DNA of 64,000 nt from an uncultured Arcanobacterium sp. (GCA_958428545.1 CAUAGM010000002.1:62001-126000); one strand, 5' to 3'; numbered from the stretch's first letter, positions 1 through 9,776 are shown. Program-made: numbers and translations. The notes: generated from the letters alone by a model not told the origin.

Positions 1-371
1 TCAGTTTCGTAGGTTTCAGCTGCTGGGTCGTCTGAAATTCCTCGAGTTCTCGCCACACCATCACCAGGAGAATAGACGGGAATCACAGACAGCGCACCCT
101 CTGGATACCAGCGGCGATAAACTTGCATACCCACAATATCTGCGCAATGGTCTGCATGCAGATGGCTCAAAATCATTGCATCAAGCATTGCTGGATCAAC
201 ATAATTAAGCAAGGCGCCCATAGCCCCAGGGCCAAAATCGAGCACAATGCTCCACGTGCGCTCTGCTCCGCCAAATTCTGGGTCTACTCCTTTAGCCTGC
301 ACGAGATAGCATGAAGCTGCTCCTTCTTTTCCGCTCATTGATCCAGAGCAACCAACAATTGTGAGTTTCAT
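1..371 (-). CDS. MBL-fold metallo-hydrolase, partial (C-terminus beyond left edge)
   Basis: The frame is open from ATG at 371 leftward to the window edge, so only the N-terminal ~123 residues are visible. It begins MKLTIVGCSGSM and contains the zinc-binding HLHADH motif of metallo-beta-lactamase-fold hydrolases, preceded by an LDFGPGA segment (the usual strand with Asp and a Gly turn). This family hydrolyses diverse esters, phosphodiesters or thioesters with two metal ions; the substrate cannot be told here. It lies two bases downstream of murI on the same strand, the murI-MBL arrangement common in actinobacteria, so it is probably co-transcribed. The missing end holds the remaining metal ligands. 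Confidence 0.88.
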   Translation of the reverse strand, partial: MKLTIVGCSGSMSGKEGAASCYLVQAKGVDPEFGGAERTWSIVLDFGPGAMGALLNYVDPAMLDAMILSHLHADHCADIVGMQVYRRWYPEGALSVIPVYSPGDGVARTRGISDDPAAETYET

Positions 372-373
372 GC

Positions 374-1207
374 TTAGTTTCCTTTCACGGCGAGAAATGA
401 ATCAGGCTGAGCGTGAGCCGCTTCAGGCCCGAGAAAGCGCCGAGCCAGCGTGCTAAAAGAGTGCGCATCTCCCGTTGCATAGAATTGATAGACAGGATCT
501 CCTGCAGCTCGCGAGCGCATGAGATTTTCGTCGGCTAGCTGGCGGTAAACGTCAAGCGCTGTTTCTGCGGCAGAAGAGACGAGAGTGACGCCGTCACCCA
601 TCACATAGCCCACCACGCCAGCAAGCAGCGGATAGTGAGTGCACCCTAGCACGAGGGTATCGACTCTGGCAGCCTTCACGGGAGCAAGATATTCACGCGC
701 AACTGAGAGCAGCTCTATTCCTTCTGTGACGCCGTTTTCAACGAATTCTACGAACCTTGGGCACGCTTGCATCGTAAGTTCAAGATTGGGAGCTGCTGCA
801 AACGCATCTTCATAAGCGCCGGAAGAAATCGTTGCTTGCGTGCCGATCACGCCAATTTTCCCATTGTGAGTAGCTCGAACTGCGCGCCGCACAGCTGGCT
901 GAATCACCTCAACCACAGGGATACCACGCCCGAGTGTATAGCGTTCACGCGCATCGCGCAGCACTGCAGCAGAAGCAGTATTGCAGGCAATGACCAACAT
1001 TTTGACGCCAGATTCGACCAAGCGATCCATAATATCAAGAGCCAGCGTACGTACTTGTGCAAGCGGCTTTGAACCGTATGGCGTATTCAGCGTATCACCA
1101 ATATAGGTGATCGATTCTCGCGGCAGCTGATCAAGAATAGCTCGCGCCACCGTCAAGCCTCCTAAGCCTGAATCAAAAATTCCAATAGGCGCGTTGTTCA
1201 TAATCAT
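374..1207 (-). CDS. murI: Glutamate racemase
   Basis: This is a 277-aa cytoplasmic enzyme converting L-glutamate to D-glutamate for peptidoglycan. The N-terminus has the family signature IGIFDSGLGGLTVA. The two catalytic cysteines lie in VIACNTASA (~residue 74) and VLGCTHYPLL (~186), each followed by the expected Thr or His. The length is normal. Two in-frame ATGs (1207 and 1201) are possible starts; the family usually begins close to the second. It heads an apparent operon with the MBL hydrolase on its left. The divergent neighbour pncB starts about 105 bp away, so the promoters lie between them. Confidence 0.96.
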   Translation of the reverse strand: MIMNNAPIGIFDSGLGGLTVARAILDQLPRESITYIGDTLNTPYGSKPLAQVRTLALDIMDRLVESGVKMLVIACNTASAAVLRDARERYTLGRGIPVVEVIQPAVRRAVRATHNGKIGVIGTQATISSGAYEDAFAAAPNLELTMQACPRFVEFVENGVTEGIELLSVAREYLAPVKAARVDTLVLGCTHYPLLAGVVGYVMGDGVTLVSSAAETALDVYRQLADENLMRSRAAGDPVYQFYATGDAHSFSTLARRFLGPEAAHAQPDSFLAVKGN

Positions 1208-1300
1208 TATTCTACTGAGCTTTCATAGGTAATCCTATGTTGCTTTCCGTGAGTAGCACCACGACTCACGACGATATGTACATATCCCCGCAGAAACGAC

Positions 1301-1313
1301 TATCTTAGATGTA
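1301..1313 (+). promoter_or_regulatory. Putative -10 element giving a leaderless pncB transcript
   Basis: TATCTT at 1301-1306 lies only 6 bp before the pncB ATG (1313), and no Shine-Dalgarno sequence precedes that ATG. If this is the -10 hexamer, transcription starts at or near the A of the start codon, as in many actinobacterial leaderless genes. TGTACA at 1277-1282 would be a weak -35 with 18-bp spacing. This rests on position and pattern only. Confidence 0.35.
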
Positions 1314-2680
1314 TGGCTACTCCATTAGAAACGTCGGCACTTCTCACCGATATGTATGAACTCACAATGGTTGATTCCGCCCTGAAATCAGGCACTGCTC
1401 ATCGCTCATCAGTTTTTGAGCTTTTCGCTCGCCGCTTGCCTGGGCAGCGGCGCTATGGGGTGGTTGCCGGCACAGCGCGAGCAATTCAAGCAGTAGAAGA
1501 ATTCCATTTCGGTGAAGCTGAAATCGATTTTCTCCACCGCGCTCAGATTGTAAGTGACGATACTCTCGAATGGCTCGCAAACTACAGCTTTTCCGGTGAT
1601 ATTTACGGATACCCCGAGGGCGAATGCTACTTCCCTAATTCTCCTATTATGACGGTGACGGGCACATTCGCCGAGGCATGCATTCTGGAGACCGTCCTCC
1701 TTTCAATTCTCAATTACGATTCTGCCGTTGCCACAGCAGCGAGCCGCATGACGATTGCTGCTCATGATCGTCCATGCCTAGATATGGGAGCACGCCGCAC
1801 TCACGAAATGAGTGCAGTTGCTGCTGCACGCGCGGCGATTATTGGCGGCTTTGTGGGCACATCTAATCTTGAAGCAGCTCGCGAATACGGCATTAAAGCT
1901 ATTGGCACTGCCGCTCATTCGTTCACACTGTTGCACGATTCAGAAGAAGAAGCATTCCGTGCTCAGATTGCAACAATGGGTACGGGAACTACTCTTCTTG
2001 TCGATACTTATGATATTCAGCACGGCGTGGAACTGGCAGTGAAGACGGCTCGCGAAGCTGGCGGAGAGCTTGGCGCTGTACGTATCGACTCTGGAGATTT
2101 AGTGGCGCAAGCGTTTAAAGTGCGCGCCCAGCTCGATGCCCTCGGAGCTGTAACGACGAAAATCACCGTCACAAATGATCTTGACGAATACGCTATCGCT
2201 GGATTGAATGCAGCTCCTGTTGATTCTTACGGAGTAGGTACAAAGCTCGTCACTGGCTCGGGCAGACCCACAGCAGAGATGGTGTATAAGCTCGTTGCGC
2301 GCGAAGGCGCAGACGGAAAAATGCACGAGGTTGCTAAGAAGAGCGCAGATAAAAATACAGTTGGCGGATTTAAAGTGGCTGGTCGTACCCACGACGAAAC
2401 TGGGCGGGCTTCTAAAGAAATTATTGCCTGCGCGCAAGATTGGGATCACGGCATGGCATATCTTAAACAGCGTGATGCACGCCCTTTGCAGGTGAAACTT
2501 ATGAGTGCAGGAATTTCAGATACCTACCATACCGACACATCTTCGCTTGCTCGTGCAGCCGAGCGGCACCGCAATGCTCGTGCCGCTCTTCCCTACGCGG
2601 CATGGCGGCTCTCTGAAGGTGAGCCAGGTTTGCCAACAGAAATAGTAGATATTTTTGCCGATGACGATCAGCTCTCTTAA
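1313..2680 (+). CDS. pncB: Nicotinate phosphoribosyltransferase
   Basis: This 455-aa enzyme makes nicotinate mononucleotide from nicotinate and PRPP (Preiss-Handler NAD salvage). The N-terminus LLTDMYELTMVDSALKSG is typical of the family. Further motifs include NYDSAVATAASRM, the basic MGARRTHE segment, FVGTSNLEAA, the AHSFTLLH region and the RIDSGDL phosphate-binding region. Length is normal for the short bacterial form. The start has no Shine-Dalgarno sequence and sits right after a -10-like hexamer, so a leaderless mRNA is likely. It stands alone, divergent from murI. Confidence 0.96.
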   Translation: MATPLETSALLTDMYELTMVDSALKSGTAHRSSVFELFARRLPGQRRYGVVAGTARAIQAVEEFHFGEAEIDFLHRAQIVSDDTLEWLANYSFSGDIYGYPEGECYFPNSPIMTVTGTFAEACILETVLLSILNYDSAVATAASRMTIAAHDRPCLDMGARRTHEMSAVAAARAAIIGGFVGTSNLEAAREYGIKAIGTAAHSFTLLHDSEEEAFRAQIATMGTGTTLLVDTYDIQHGVELAVKTAREAGGELGAVRIDSGDLVAQAFKVRAQLDALGAVTTKITVTNDLDEYAIAGLNAAPVDSYGVGTKLVTGSGRPTAEMVYKLVAREGADGKMHEVAKKSADKNTVGGFKVAGRTHDETGRASKEIIACAQDWDHGMAYLKQRDARPLQVKLMSAGISDTYHTDTSSLARAAERHRNARAALPYAAWRLSEGEPGLPTEIVDIFADDDQLS

Positions 2681-2688
2681 ACGCCTGA

Positions 2689-3069
2689 TCACGCCTGTGG
2701 CGGGTTAGGGCCGAACGGCCACGCACCGTCACCTCCACTATTTCCAAGCCGCATATATATCTCTTTACAGATCGGGCAAATGGGAAAACGATCAGGATTG
2801 CGCACAGGCGTCCATACTTTTCCGCACAGCGCAACCACTGGCGTCCCTTCGACTGCCGACTGCATGGCGCGATCTTTACGCACATAGTGGGCGTACCGCT
2901 CGTGATCTCCAGGTTCAAGTTTTTCTTCTTCTCGCTCAAGGAGCGCAGTCGAACTGGCTGGTTCAAGACTAGGGGCTTCAGGGGAGGAAGGCTCGTTCGG
3001 AGCCTGCGGTTCTCCCACGTTGCTTATTTTCTGTATACCCTGATAGATGCTGGAAGTTTTCATAGTCAT
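2689..3069 (-). CDS. DUF3039 domain-containing protein
   Basis: This small actinobacterial protein has a predicted length of 126 aa. Its conserved C-terminal half reads GDHERYAHYVRKDRAM, then VALCGKVWTPVRNP and PICPICKEIYM. The CPxC pair plus the upstream Cys suggests a zinc-ribbon-like site. The N-terminal ~50 residues are acidic and Pro/Ser/Glu rich and probably disordered. A longer frame reaches 3162, but the extra N-terminus is basic, lacks homology and runs toward the HU terminator, so ATG at 3069 (or 3063) is chosen. Molecular function is unknown; the family is conserved and usually single copy. It converges with pncB, with only 8 bp between the stops. Confidence 0.85.
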   Translation of the reverse strand: MTMKTSSIYQGIQKISNVGEPQAPNEPSSPEAPSLEPASSTALLEREEEKLEPGDHERYAHYVRKDRAMQSAVEGTPVVALCGKVWTPVRNPDRFPICPICKEIYMRLGNSGGDGAWPFGPNPPQA

Positions 3070-3125
3070 AGCCAAAATTCTAACCTTTTCTGCCCTGATC
3101 GTGAATAGAAGCTGATCGCACATAG

Positions 3126-3158
3126 AAAAAGGAGACCTCACTTGTGTGCGAGGTCTCC
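3126..3158 (-). terminator. Rho-independent terminator of hup
   Basis: GGAGACCTC (3131-3139) pairs with GAGGTCTCC (3150-3158). On the minus strand the stem is followed by a T-run (AAAAA at 3126-3130 on +). It lies 27 bp past the HU stop codon and fits termination of that gene. Confidence 0.85.
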
Positions 3159-3185
3159 TCAATAATGACGTACTCGTCAGCTAGC

Positions 3186-3464
3186 TCAGGCAACAGCCTT
3201 CTTAAGGGTGGAGCCAGCGGAGATCTTCACGCCAAAGCCTGCTGGGATTTCGATCTCTTCGCCAGTGCGTGGGTTACGACCTTTGCGAGCTGCACGGTTG
3301 GTGCGCTCCACAGACATAAGACCCGTGATCTTCACGGCTTCGCCTGCCTTGAGAGAATCCACGAGCACGGTCTGGAGAGCGGAAAGAGCTTTATCTGCAT
3401 CAGTCTTGGTGATGCCAGCGTTTTCAGCAATCTTTGCCACAAGTTCAGTACGGTTGAGGGACAT
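3186..3464 (-). CDS. hup: HU-family DNA-binding protein
   Basis: This 92-aa nucleoid protein lacks the long lysine-rich tail of mycobacterial HupB, as in Actinomycetaceae and bifidobacteria. It starts MSLNRTELVAKIAENAG and carries the DNA-binding arm with GRNPRTGEEIEIPAG, the HU/IHF signature. It bends and compacts DNA as a dimer. A good Shine-Dalgarno (GGAGG) precedes the ATG. It is monocistronic, with its own terminator at 3126-3158. Confidence 0.96.
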   Translation of the reverse strand: MSLNRTELVAKIAENAGITKTDADKALSALQTVLVDSLKAGEAVKITGLMSVERTNRAARKGRNPRTGEEIEIPAGFGVKISAGSTLKKAVA

Positions 3465-3651
3465 CTAAATTTCCTCCCATAAAAAATTACGAATATGAAG
3501 TAGGACTCGAATGAGCCGCCACAGAGAAATTTAGCGAAACCCAAGGAAATAAGCTAGTTATTGCGGTGTGTTGAGAATAATTGCGCCATTTATCACTGAT
3601 AGCGGTTCACAATTTTCACATTTGCAACATCTTTCACTCTTTAGGCTTCGA

Positions 3652-4770
3652 CTAGGCTTCAACGAGCGATTGCCCCCAATAAGAATCCGGCGTAGTGCCA
3701 GGCACAATCCAGTAGACAGCAGAACCAATATGCCGCACCCACGGATTCAACAAATCATTCGCATCAAGCCGTCGCTGAATCGCAGTAAACTGACGATCAG
3801 GGTTTTGCTGGAAAGCAATCCACACAAGCCCCGAATTCGTCGTCATACCAGAGTTTCCCACAGGATCGTCATAGGAATAAGCACGGCGGCGCAGATCGTT
3901 TGGCTCTTCCCCTTCTTGCTCACGAGAAAGAGCCAAATGGGAATGGCGATGAATCACATACTCGCCGTTGTCGTCACGAGCACCCATATCCTCTTCTTCG
4001 AATTCGTCGTCAATATCTGCAGTAAGCGGAGCACCAGAATGATAGCGCCGGCCGATTACCTCCTCCCGATGCGGCACATCGAGCTGCTCCCACGCATCGA
4101 GATCCATGGCAATACGGCGAACGACCATAATGGTGGAATTCTTCAGGTACTCCTCATCCGAATCAATCCACACCTGTTCAGCCCATTCTTCTGGTTTTCG
4201 AGGGTTGATCGTCCCGTCAACCTGCCCCATCGGATTTCTGGGCGTTGCACCATATGGCGCCGCACCGAAAGAACGAGCAAATCCCTTTTGCATCCACGCC
4301 ACGCGGCACACTGGTAAAGCTTTCTTAATCATTAGACGAGCCGCCATAAAGAGAGTGACAGCATCGTCACAGCAGATCTGCAGCACAAGATCACTCTGCC
4401 CCCACTGAGGGCGCAAACGATCCTTATCAAATGCTGGAATCGGGTGTAATCCCTCTGGCTTCAGCTCTGATTTGCCTAAAACATCAAATATTTTTTCACC
4501 AAAACCCGCAGTAATCGTCAGGTTCGCAACAGCCTTCACCATATCGGTAGCGAAGAAACCAGGAATATCTGCCCGCTGAGTGAGGCTACGCGCAAGAATA
4601 GTCCATTCCTTGAGCAGACCGACCAGATCGTCTGCTTCCATCCCCTGATTAAGATTAAAAGCGATCATCTCCAGCTGCGCCTGCATCGGCTGCATAATCC
4701 CACTCTGAACCTCGCCATCAAAAGGCTGAATCGCATCTACCAACGGCAATGCATCAGTGCGTACGCTCAT
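3652..4770 (-). CDS. Dyp-type heme peroxidase
   Basis: The protein is 372 aa. The family hallmark GxxDG appears as GQVDGTINP, with the distal catalytic Asp; further matches are VVRRIAMDLDAWEQL (RRxxxD type), GARDDNGEYVIHRHSHL and the C-terminal GLVWIAFQQNPDRQF. These are the conserved segments of EfeB/YfeX-like dye-decolorizing peroxidases, which use H2O2 and heme b. The long open frame extends to 4968, but the ATG at 4770 has GGAGA five bases upstream and gives the family N-terminus. No Tat signal is present in this form, so it is probably cytoplasmic. No encapsulin gene or clear encapsulin-targeting tail is visible. Confidence 0.9.
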   Translation of the reverse strand: MSVRTDALPLVDAIQPFDGEVQSGIMQPMQAQLEMIAFNLNQGMEADDLVGLLKEWTILARSLTQRADIPGFFATDMVKAVANLTITAGFGEKIFDVLGKSELKPEGLHPIPAFDKDRLRPQWGQSDLVLQICCDDAVTLFMAARLMIKKALPVCRVAWMQKGFARSFGAAPYGATPRNPMGQVDGTINPRKPEEWAEQVWIDSDEEYLKNSTIMVVRRIAMDLDAWEQLDVPHREEVIGRRYHSGAPLTADIDDEFEEEDMGARDDNGEYVIHRHSHLALSREQEGEEPNDLRRRAYSYDDPVGNSGMTTNSGLVWIAFQQNPDRQFTAIQRRLDANDLLNPWVRHIGSAVYWIVPGTTPDSYWGQSLVEA

Positions 4771-4984
4771 TTTTTCTCCGCTCCGCGCACACCCAACACC
4801 CGCTCTTTTACATGGCGATGCAGGCGACGTCTCATACGTTGGATCGTAACTTCCTTCTATTTTAACGTATGGCACAACCGAGCTGAGAGTAAAGCTGCAG
4901 ATGCACACACCAAAACACGCTACTATTGACGTGAGTACGGCGATTAAACTCGCCGCCGCGCACATCATGATGAAAGGTTCAGCT

Positions 4985-6199
4985 ATGGTTCACGTCCTCC
5001 CATTTGCCGCACTGCGCCCTACCCCTGAGAACGCTCCAACATTCGCTTGCCCTCCTTATGACGTTGTAACGCGAGCACAGGCAGCCAAGCTAGCTCCAAA
5101 CCATCGTTTTCTGCACGTCATCCGCCCAGAAATCAGCTGCGATCTCAACGTGCACGAAGACGATCAGGAAGCCCATGCACACGCAGCCGCACAACTTACC
5201 CAATACGAAAAAGATGGTGTGCTGATCCGCGATCCGAAGCCAACACTCTATATCTACCAGCAGATAGGATATGGGCACATTCAAACTGGCGTAGTCGGGT
5301 GCGTGAGAGCCGCCGATTATCGTAACGGCACGATTAAACAGCACGAAAAAACTCTGGTTGCAAAAGAGCTTAACCGCATTCACCATTTTGAAGCCACACA
5401 CGCACAAACCGAACCAGTATTTCTTATGCATCAGCCTGATGATGCTGTACACAGTATCGTTTCTGGTGCCACCAGCGCCCAGCCGCACTATGATTTCACA
5501 AGTGACAATGGCGTGAGGCACCGCTTCTGGGTGCTCAGCTCTGATGCCACACAAAAACTCACACAGGCGTTTAGCTCTCTGGCTGCACTCTATATTGCTG
5601 ACGGTCACCACCGCTCTGCCTCCGCCGTCAAAGTTGCCGGCGCCCGAGGTCTAGCCGATGATGATCCGCGAGCGTCAATTATGGCCGTGCTGTTTCCCTG
5701 CAACGATTTGAAAGTGCTCGCATATAACCGAGTTGTCGATCATCTCAACGGGCTTTCTCCAGAGGATTTCTTAGAGCGTATGCATACCGCAGGATTTAGT
5801 GTGCGGCTTTGCGAATCCAATCCAGCTCCCTGCTCTCGAGGCTCTTTCGGAGTTTATATAGGAGCTGCCGATACTTGGTATACTGCCACATTTACCGCGC
5901 CTCTCACAGGAAACGTCATTTCTGATCTTGACACCTCAATCCTCACAGATCACGTACTCACCCCAATTTTAGGTATTGACGATCTGCGCACGAATCCACA
6001 CATTCGTTTCGTCGGCGGATCTGCAGGAACGCACGGATTGCAAACAGCTGCTGGATCACACGGCGTGGCATTCAGTCTCTACCCCACGTCCGTCACCGAC
6101 ATTATGGCAGTAAGTGACGCTGGAAAAATCATGCCGCCAAAGAGCACGTGGTTTGAACCAAAACTCGCTTCAGGACTTTTTATTCATACCCTTGCGTAG
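4985..6199 (+). CDS. DUF1015 family protein
   Basis: This 404-aa protein begins MVHVLPFAALRPTPENA and contains the family landmarks CPPYDVV, NGTIKQHEKTL, HFEATHAQTEPVFL, YIADGHHRSASA and an HIRFVGG segment near the C-terminus. The biochemical function of DUF1015 proteins is not settled; conserved His/Glu/Asp motifs suggest an enzyme. The frame opens at 4901, but the ATG at 4985 has a GAAAGG Shine-Dalgarno and fits the family N-terminus. It is divergent from the Dyp peroxidase, and their 5' regions overlap in a ~215-bp shared promoter region. Confidence 0.9.
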   Translation: MVHVLPFAALRPTPENAPTFACPPYDVVTRAQAAKLAPNHRFLHVIRPEISCDLNVHEDDQEAHAHAAAQLTQYEKDGVLIRDPKPTLYIYQQIGYGHIQTGVVGCVRAADYRNGTIKQHEKTLVAKELNRIHHFEATHAQTEPVFLMHQPDDAVHSIVSGATSAQPHYDFTSDNGVRHRFWVLSSDATQKLTQAFSSLAALYIADGHHRSASAVKVAGARGLADDDPRASIMAVLFPCNDLKVLAYNRVVDHLNGLSPEDFLERMHTAGFSVRLCESNPAPCSRGSFGVYIGAADTWYTATFTAPLTGNVISDLDTSILTDHVLTPILGIDDLRTNPHIRFVGGSAGTHGLQTAAGSHGVAFSLYPTSVTDIMAVSDAGKIMPPKSTWFEPKLASGLFIHTLA

Positions 6200-6486
6200 C
6201 GCCTATAGCTCCGCATAGTATCTGCTTCTTTATACAGCCAGACATTCCTCACAACGCACAGAAGAAGCGCACAAGGAATGCATAAGAGAGGGCACAAGAA
6301 AAAGCTGCGCATAACTCCCCGAACAGCCTATAACGTATTGGATAGCCATGCCCAGTGAGCTATGCGCAGCACATTCGCCGCATATATACCGCTACGCATG
6401 AATTATGCCTGCACGCGCACTATACGCGTACATCATCATGCATAGCTTCCCTTAGCGATACTTACGAACGGTACCTATGCGGCTGC

Positions 6487-8766
6487 CTAGAAGCGAGCTC
6501 GCAATTTTTTAGCTGCAGCAACCATATTCTTCAAGGTCGCAATCGTCTCCTCATAAGCGCGAGTTTTCAACCCACAGTCGGGATTAACCCATAAACAGTT
6601 TCGATCAATCACGCCTGTCGCCTGTTCAAGCAGTAAAGCAATTTCTTCAACAGACGGCACGCGCGGCGAATGAATATCCCATACCCCAGGACCAATCTGA
6701 TGGCTGAAACCGTTACTTGCTAAATCTTGTAAAACTTCCATCTTTGAGCGAGCAGCTTCAACACTCGTCACGTCTGCATCGAGGGCAGCAATTGCCCCTA
6801 TCACCTGCCCAAACTCTGAATAGCATAAATGGGTATGAATCTGCGTACCTTCACGCGCACTGGAAGTCGCCAGTTTGAACGCCCCGACCGCCCAGTTAAT
6901 ATATTCCTCATGTTTGCGCTGATCCAGAGGAAGAAGCTCCCGCAATGCCGGCTCATCCACCTGCACAATTCGAGCTCCAGCTGCTTCAAGATCGGCAACC
7001 TCATCTCGCAAAGCCACAGCAATCTGATCGGCTACCGCACCAAGAGCAATATCTTCACGAACAAAACTCCACGCAATAATCGTCACTGGCCCTGTGAGCA
7101 TACCCTTCACTGGCTTATCGGTGAGCGACTGAGCATACTTCCACCACTGCACCGTCATGGGCTGGGCGCGTTGCACATCTCCCCATAAAATTGACGGGCG
7201 TGTACAGCGCGATCCGTAGCTTTGCACCCAACCATTCTTGGTGACGTCAAACCCCGTAAGCTGCTCACCAAAATACTGCACCATATCGTTTCGCTCAGGC
7301 TCCCCATGCACGAGTACGTCAAGACCAATGTCTTCTTGAAGCCGAATCACGCGCTCAATTTCCGCTCTCATTTCTTGAGTATATTCAGCTTCAGTAATCT
7401 CCCCTTTAGCAGCAGCTGCACGTGCCAAACGAATCTGACGAGTCTGTGGGAAGGATCCAATCGTCGTCGTAGGATAAGTTGGCAGATGAAGGGAATTTTG
7501 CGCAGCGACTCGCTGAGAGTAGGCAACCCGATCTCTGTTGCTGGCATATTGAGCAACACGCTGGCGAATATCAGGAACATCAACGCCTGAAGCCTCTGCA
7601 CGCCGTGCCAATACTTCGCTTACACGGGCGATCTCAGTTTCAACCGTCTCCCACCCTTCTTCAAGCCCTCGAGCAAGAAGTGCAATCTCGTCAATTTTCT
7701 CATCAGCAAAAGCTAGCCAGCTATGCAAATTATTATTCAGCTCGGCATTATCCCATTGCTCATCGGCAAGCGTATGAGGCACATGCTGAAGTGAGGTAGA
7801 CGTGCTTGCCACAATCCGCGCACCTGTTGCTTGTGCTCGCTGCAGTTTTTCTCGCGCATAAGCCAAATCGGTTCGCCAGATATTACGCCCATCAACGACC
7901 CCAACAGCCAACGTCACCCCAGACAAATCAACATTTTCTGGCACGCAGCCTCGCACAGCATCAATACCGATTGCTTCAACGCCTGTCGCTGCAAGGCGTT
8001 CGGCGTATTCGGAAGAATCACCATAGGGGAAATTCAAGAATATCTGCGGACGCTGTGCAGGCACAGAAAGCTCTGCCAGCTCGGAATACGCCTGGACGAT
8101 TTCTCTGGCAATGCTCGATTGAGAAACAGCCAAGTTTGCACTGACGAGCGCTGGCTCATCAATCTGCACCCAATCAATTCCAGCCTTAGCTAGCTCACGA
8201 AGCACATCCTTGAATGCTTCAACAGCATCGGCAACTCGGCTAAGCGGCTCGTAGCCCAGCTCACTTCCCTTTGCCAATGCCAGCCACGTCACTGGCCCTA
8301 CGAGCACTGGGCGCACGTCGATTCCTTCACTGCGCAGCGCTCGCGCACGCTCAATAATACGACGATCTGTAAGTGCAATAGGCGTATCTGGGCCAATTTC
8401 AGGCACGAGATAGTGATAGTTTGTGTCAAAATACTTCGTCATTTCGAGCGGCGGGTGTGCCGCGTTTCCACGAGCTAAAGAAAAATATAGCTCCAGCCCT
8501 ACTGCTCCCGAAAACCTTTCAGGAATAGCTCCCAAAAGCACTGTTGTATCAAGTACCTGATCATAAAGAGTTGAGCTGTCTGGAAGAGATCCGCTCAGCC
8601 CGTGAGCCGTATAAGCAGAAAAAGCATCATGGACGACCTGCGATACCTCCTGTTCGAATGTTTCTTCATCGAGGTTTCCAGCCCAATAGGCTTCGAGGGC
8701 TTTCTTCAGCTCACGATGGCGGCCAATCCTTGGATATCCTGCAATAGTTGACGTCAGTTTACTCAT
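6487..8766 (-). CDS. metE: Cobalamin-independent methionine synthase
   Basis: This 759-aa enzyme transfers the methyl group of methyltetrahydrofolate-triglutamate to homocysteine. N- and C-terminal barrels are both present: N-terminal AGYPRIGRHRELKKALEAYW; the linker TTTIGSFPQTRQIR; the C-terminal zinc/homocysteine site HTHLCYSEFGQVIG with VQVDEPALRE and the final zinc Cys in NPDCGLKTR. It is full length. It is the second gene of a metF-metE operon, with 14 bp between the stop of metF and the metE ATG and TTAAAAAGAGGAAGAAAA as the Shine-Dalgarno region. Confidence 0.97.
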   Translation of the reverse strand: MSKLTSTIAGYPRIGRHRELKKALEAYWAGNLDEETFEQEVSQVVHDAFSAYTAHGLSGSLPDSSTLYDQVLDTTVLLGAIPERFSGAVGLELYFSLARGNAAHPPLEMTKYFDTNYHYLVPEIGPDTPIALTDRRIIERARALRSEGIDVRPVLVGPVTWLALAKGSELGYEPLSRVADAVEAFKDVLRELAKAGIDWVQIDEPALVSANLAVSQSSIAREIVQAYSELAELSVPAQRPQIFLNFPYGDSSEYAERLAATGVEAIGIDAVRGCVPENVDLSGVTLAVGVVDGRNIWRTDLAYAREKLQRAQATGARIVASTSTSLQHVPHTLADEQWDNAELNNNLHSWLAFADEKIDEIALLARGLEEGWETVETEIARVSEVLARRAEASGVDVPDIRQRVAQYASNRDRVAYSQRVAAQNSLHLPTYPTTTIGSFPQTRQIRLARAAAAKGEITEAEYTQEMRAEIERVIRLQEDIGLDVLVHGEPERNDMVQYFGEQLTGFDVTKNGWVQSYGSRCTRPSILWGDVQRAQPMTVQWWKYAQSLTDKPVKGMLTGPVTIIAWSFVREDIALGAVADQIAVALRDEVADLEAAGARIVQVDEPALRELLPLDQRKHEEYINWAVGAFKLATSSAREGTQIHTHLCYSEFGQVIGAIAALDADVTSVEAARSKMEVLQDLASNGFSHQIGPGVWDIHSPRVPSVEEIALLLEQATGVIDRNCLWVNPDCGLKTRAYEETIATLKNMVAAAKKLRARF

Positions 8767-8780
8767 TTTTCTTCCTCTTT

Positions 8781-9743
8781 TTAATTGTTTGTATTATTTG
8801 CTACGATAAGCCCCGCACTGCGGAGGAGTGCGAGCGCTGGCTCGCTCTTGTTGAAGGTGTAGATATGAATTCCGGGCACATTTTCTTCCAACAGCTCGTG
8901 CACCAGCTCTGTGCCAATCTGTACGCCTCTCGTTTGCGGATCATCAGAGTTTTCGAGAGCGTCAATAATCCATGACGGCGGCGTCACTCCTGTCAGTTCT
9001 CCTACACGCCGCACTCGCTGCGCACTTACCAAAGGAAGGACACCTGGAATAATTGGAATCCGAACGCCTCGCTTGCGCGCTTCACTCACAAACTCCCGAT
9101 ATGCGCGGGCATTCCAGAAAAGTTGAGTGATGGCAAGATTTGCGCCAGCTTCCTGCTTGGCAAAGAGGTTATCTATTTCTTGCTCAGCAGTAGTTTTGGC
9201 CTGAGGATTGCCTTCCACAAAAGTCGCCACTGCAAGTGTGAGCGGGCGAACTGCCTGGCGCAATGCAAGCCCGTTATCCGTTGCTGCTCGCCGAGCCTCA
9301 ATAAGTTTAATCAAACTGATAAGCTCCGCCGCAGAACGAACCCCATCTGCTCCTGGCACCCACGTTGGGTCAGAAGCAGGAGGATCTCCACGCAGCGCTA
9401 AAAACGTGCGCACTCCCTCATTAAGATAACTTTCAATAACTTCGGAAATCTCTTCCTTTGAGGCTCCAACTGTGGTGAGATGGGCGATAGGATGCGTCGG
9501 CGTATCAGCAACGAGCGTCGTCACCAAATTCGTAGCATTTTTTCTGTCTTTACCGCCAGCACCGTAAGTGACAGATACAAAATCAGGTCTGACGGCGATA
9601 AGCTCGCGCAGAGTGCGGAAAAATGGCTCCACAGCGGCAGATGAGCGAGGAGGCATCACCTCAAAACTCACAATAAGGTTGGAGCGATTGCGTATATGCG
9701 AAGCTTCAACCGATGCACTAAAAGTAAAATCATTGATAGACAT
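8781..9743 (-). CDS. metF: 5,10-Methylenetetrahydrofolate reductase
   Basis: This 320-aa flavoenzyme makes the 5-methyl-THF used by MetE. Matches include SFEVMPPRS near the N-terminus, FVSVTYGAGG, HLTTVGAS, FLALRGDPP, the TQLFWNARAY substrate loop and PIIPGVLPL. The ATG at 9743 (MSINDFTFSA) has GGAAG upstream and is preferred to the frame opening at 9776. It is first in the metF-metE operon. No SAM, SAH or cobalamin riboswitch could be recognised in the ~700 bp upstream. Confidence 0.95.
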   Translation of the reverse strand: MSINDFTFSASVEASHIRNRSNLIVSFEVMPPRSSAAVEPFFRTLRELIAVRPDFVSVTYGAGGKDRKNATNLVTTLVADTPTHPIAHLTTVGASKEEISEVIESYLNEGVRTFLALRGDPPASDPTWVPGADGVRSAAELISLIKLIEARRAATDNGLALRQAVRPLTLAVATFVEGNPQAKTTAEQEIDNLFAKQEAGANLAITQLFWNARAYREFVSEARKRGVRIPIIPGVLPLVSAQRVRRVGELTGVTPPSWIIDALENSDDPQTRGVQIGTELVHELLEENVPGIHIYTFNKSEPALALLRSAGLIVANNTNN

Positions 9744-9776
9744 AGCGTTCTTCCACGCAAAGATATATCGCAGCAT

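Noticed and set aside
3652..4770. Encapsulin cargo function of the Dyp peroxidase
   Set aside because: No encapsulin gene nearby and no clear targeting tail at the C-terminus.
6302..6371. AGCTGCGCATA / TATGCGCAGC inverted words after DUF1015
   Set aside because: 50 bp apart without T-run; similar words recur elsewhere in this AT/GC-alternating intergenic DNA.
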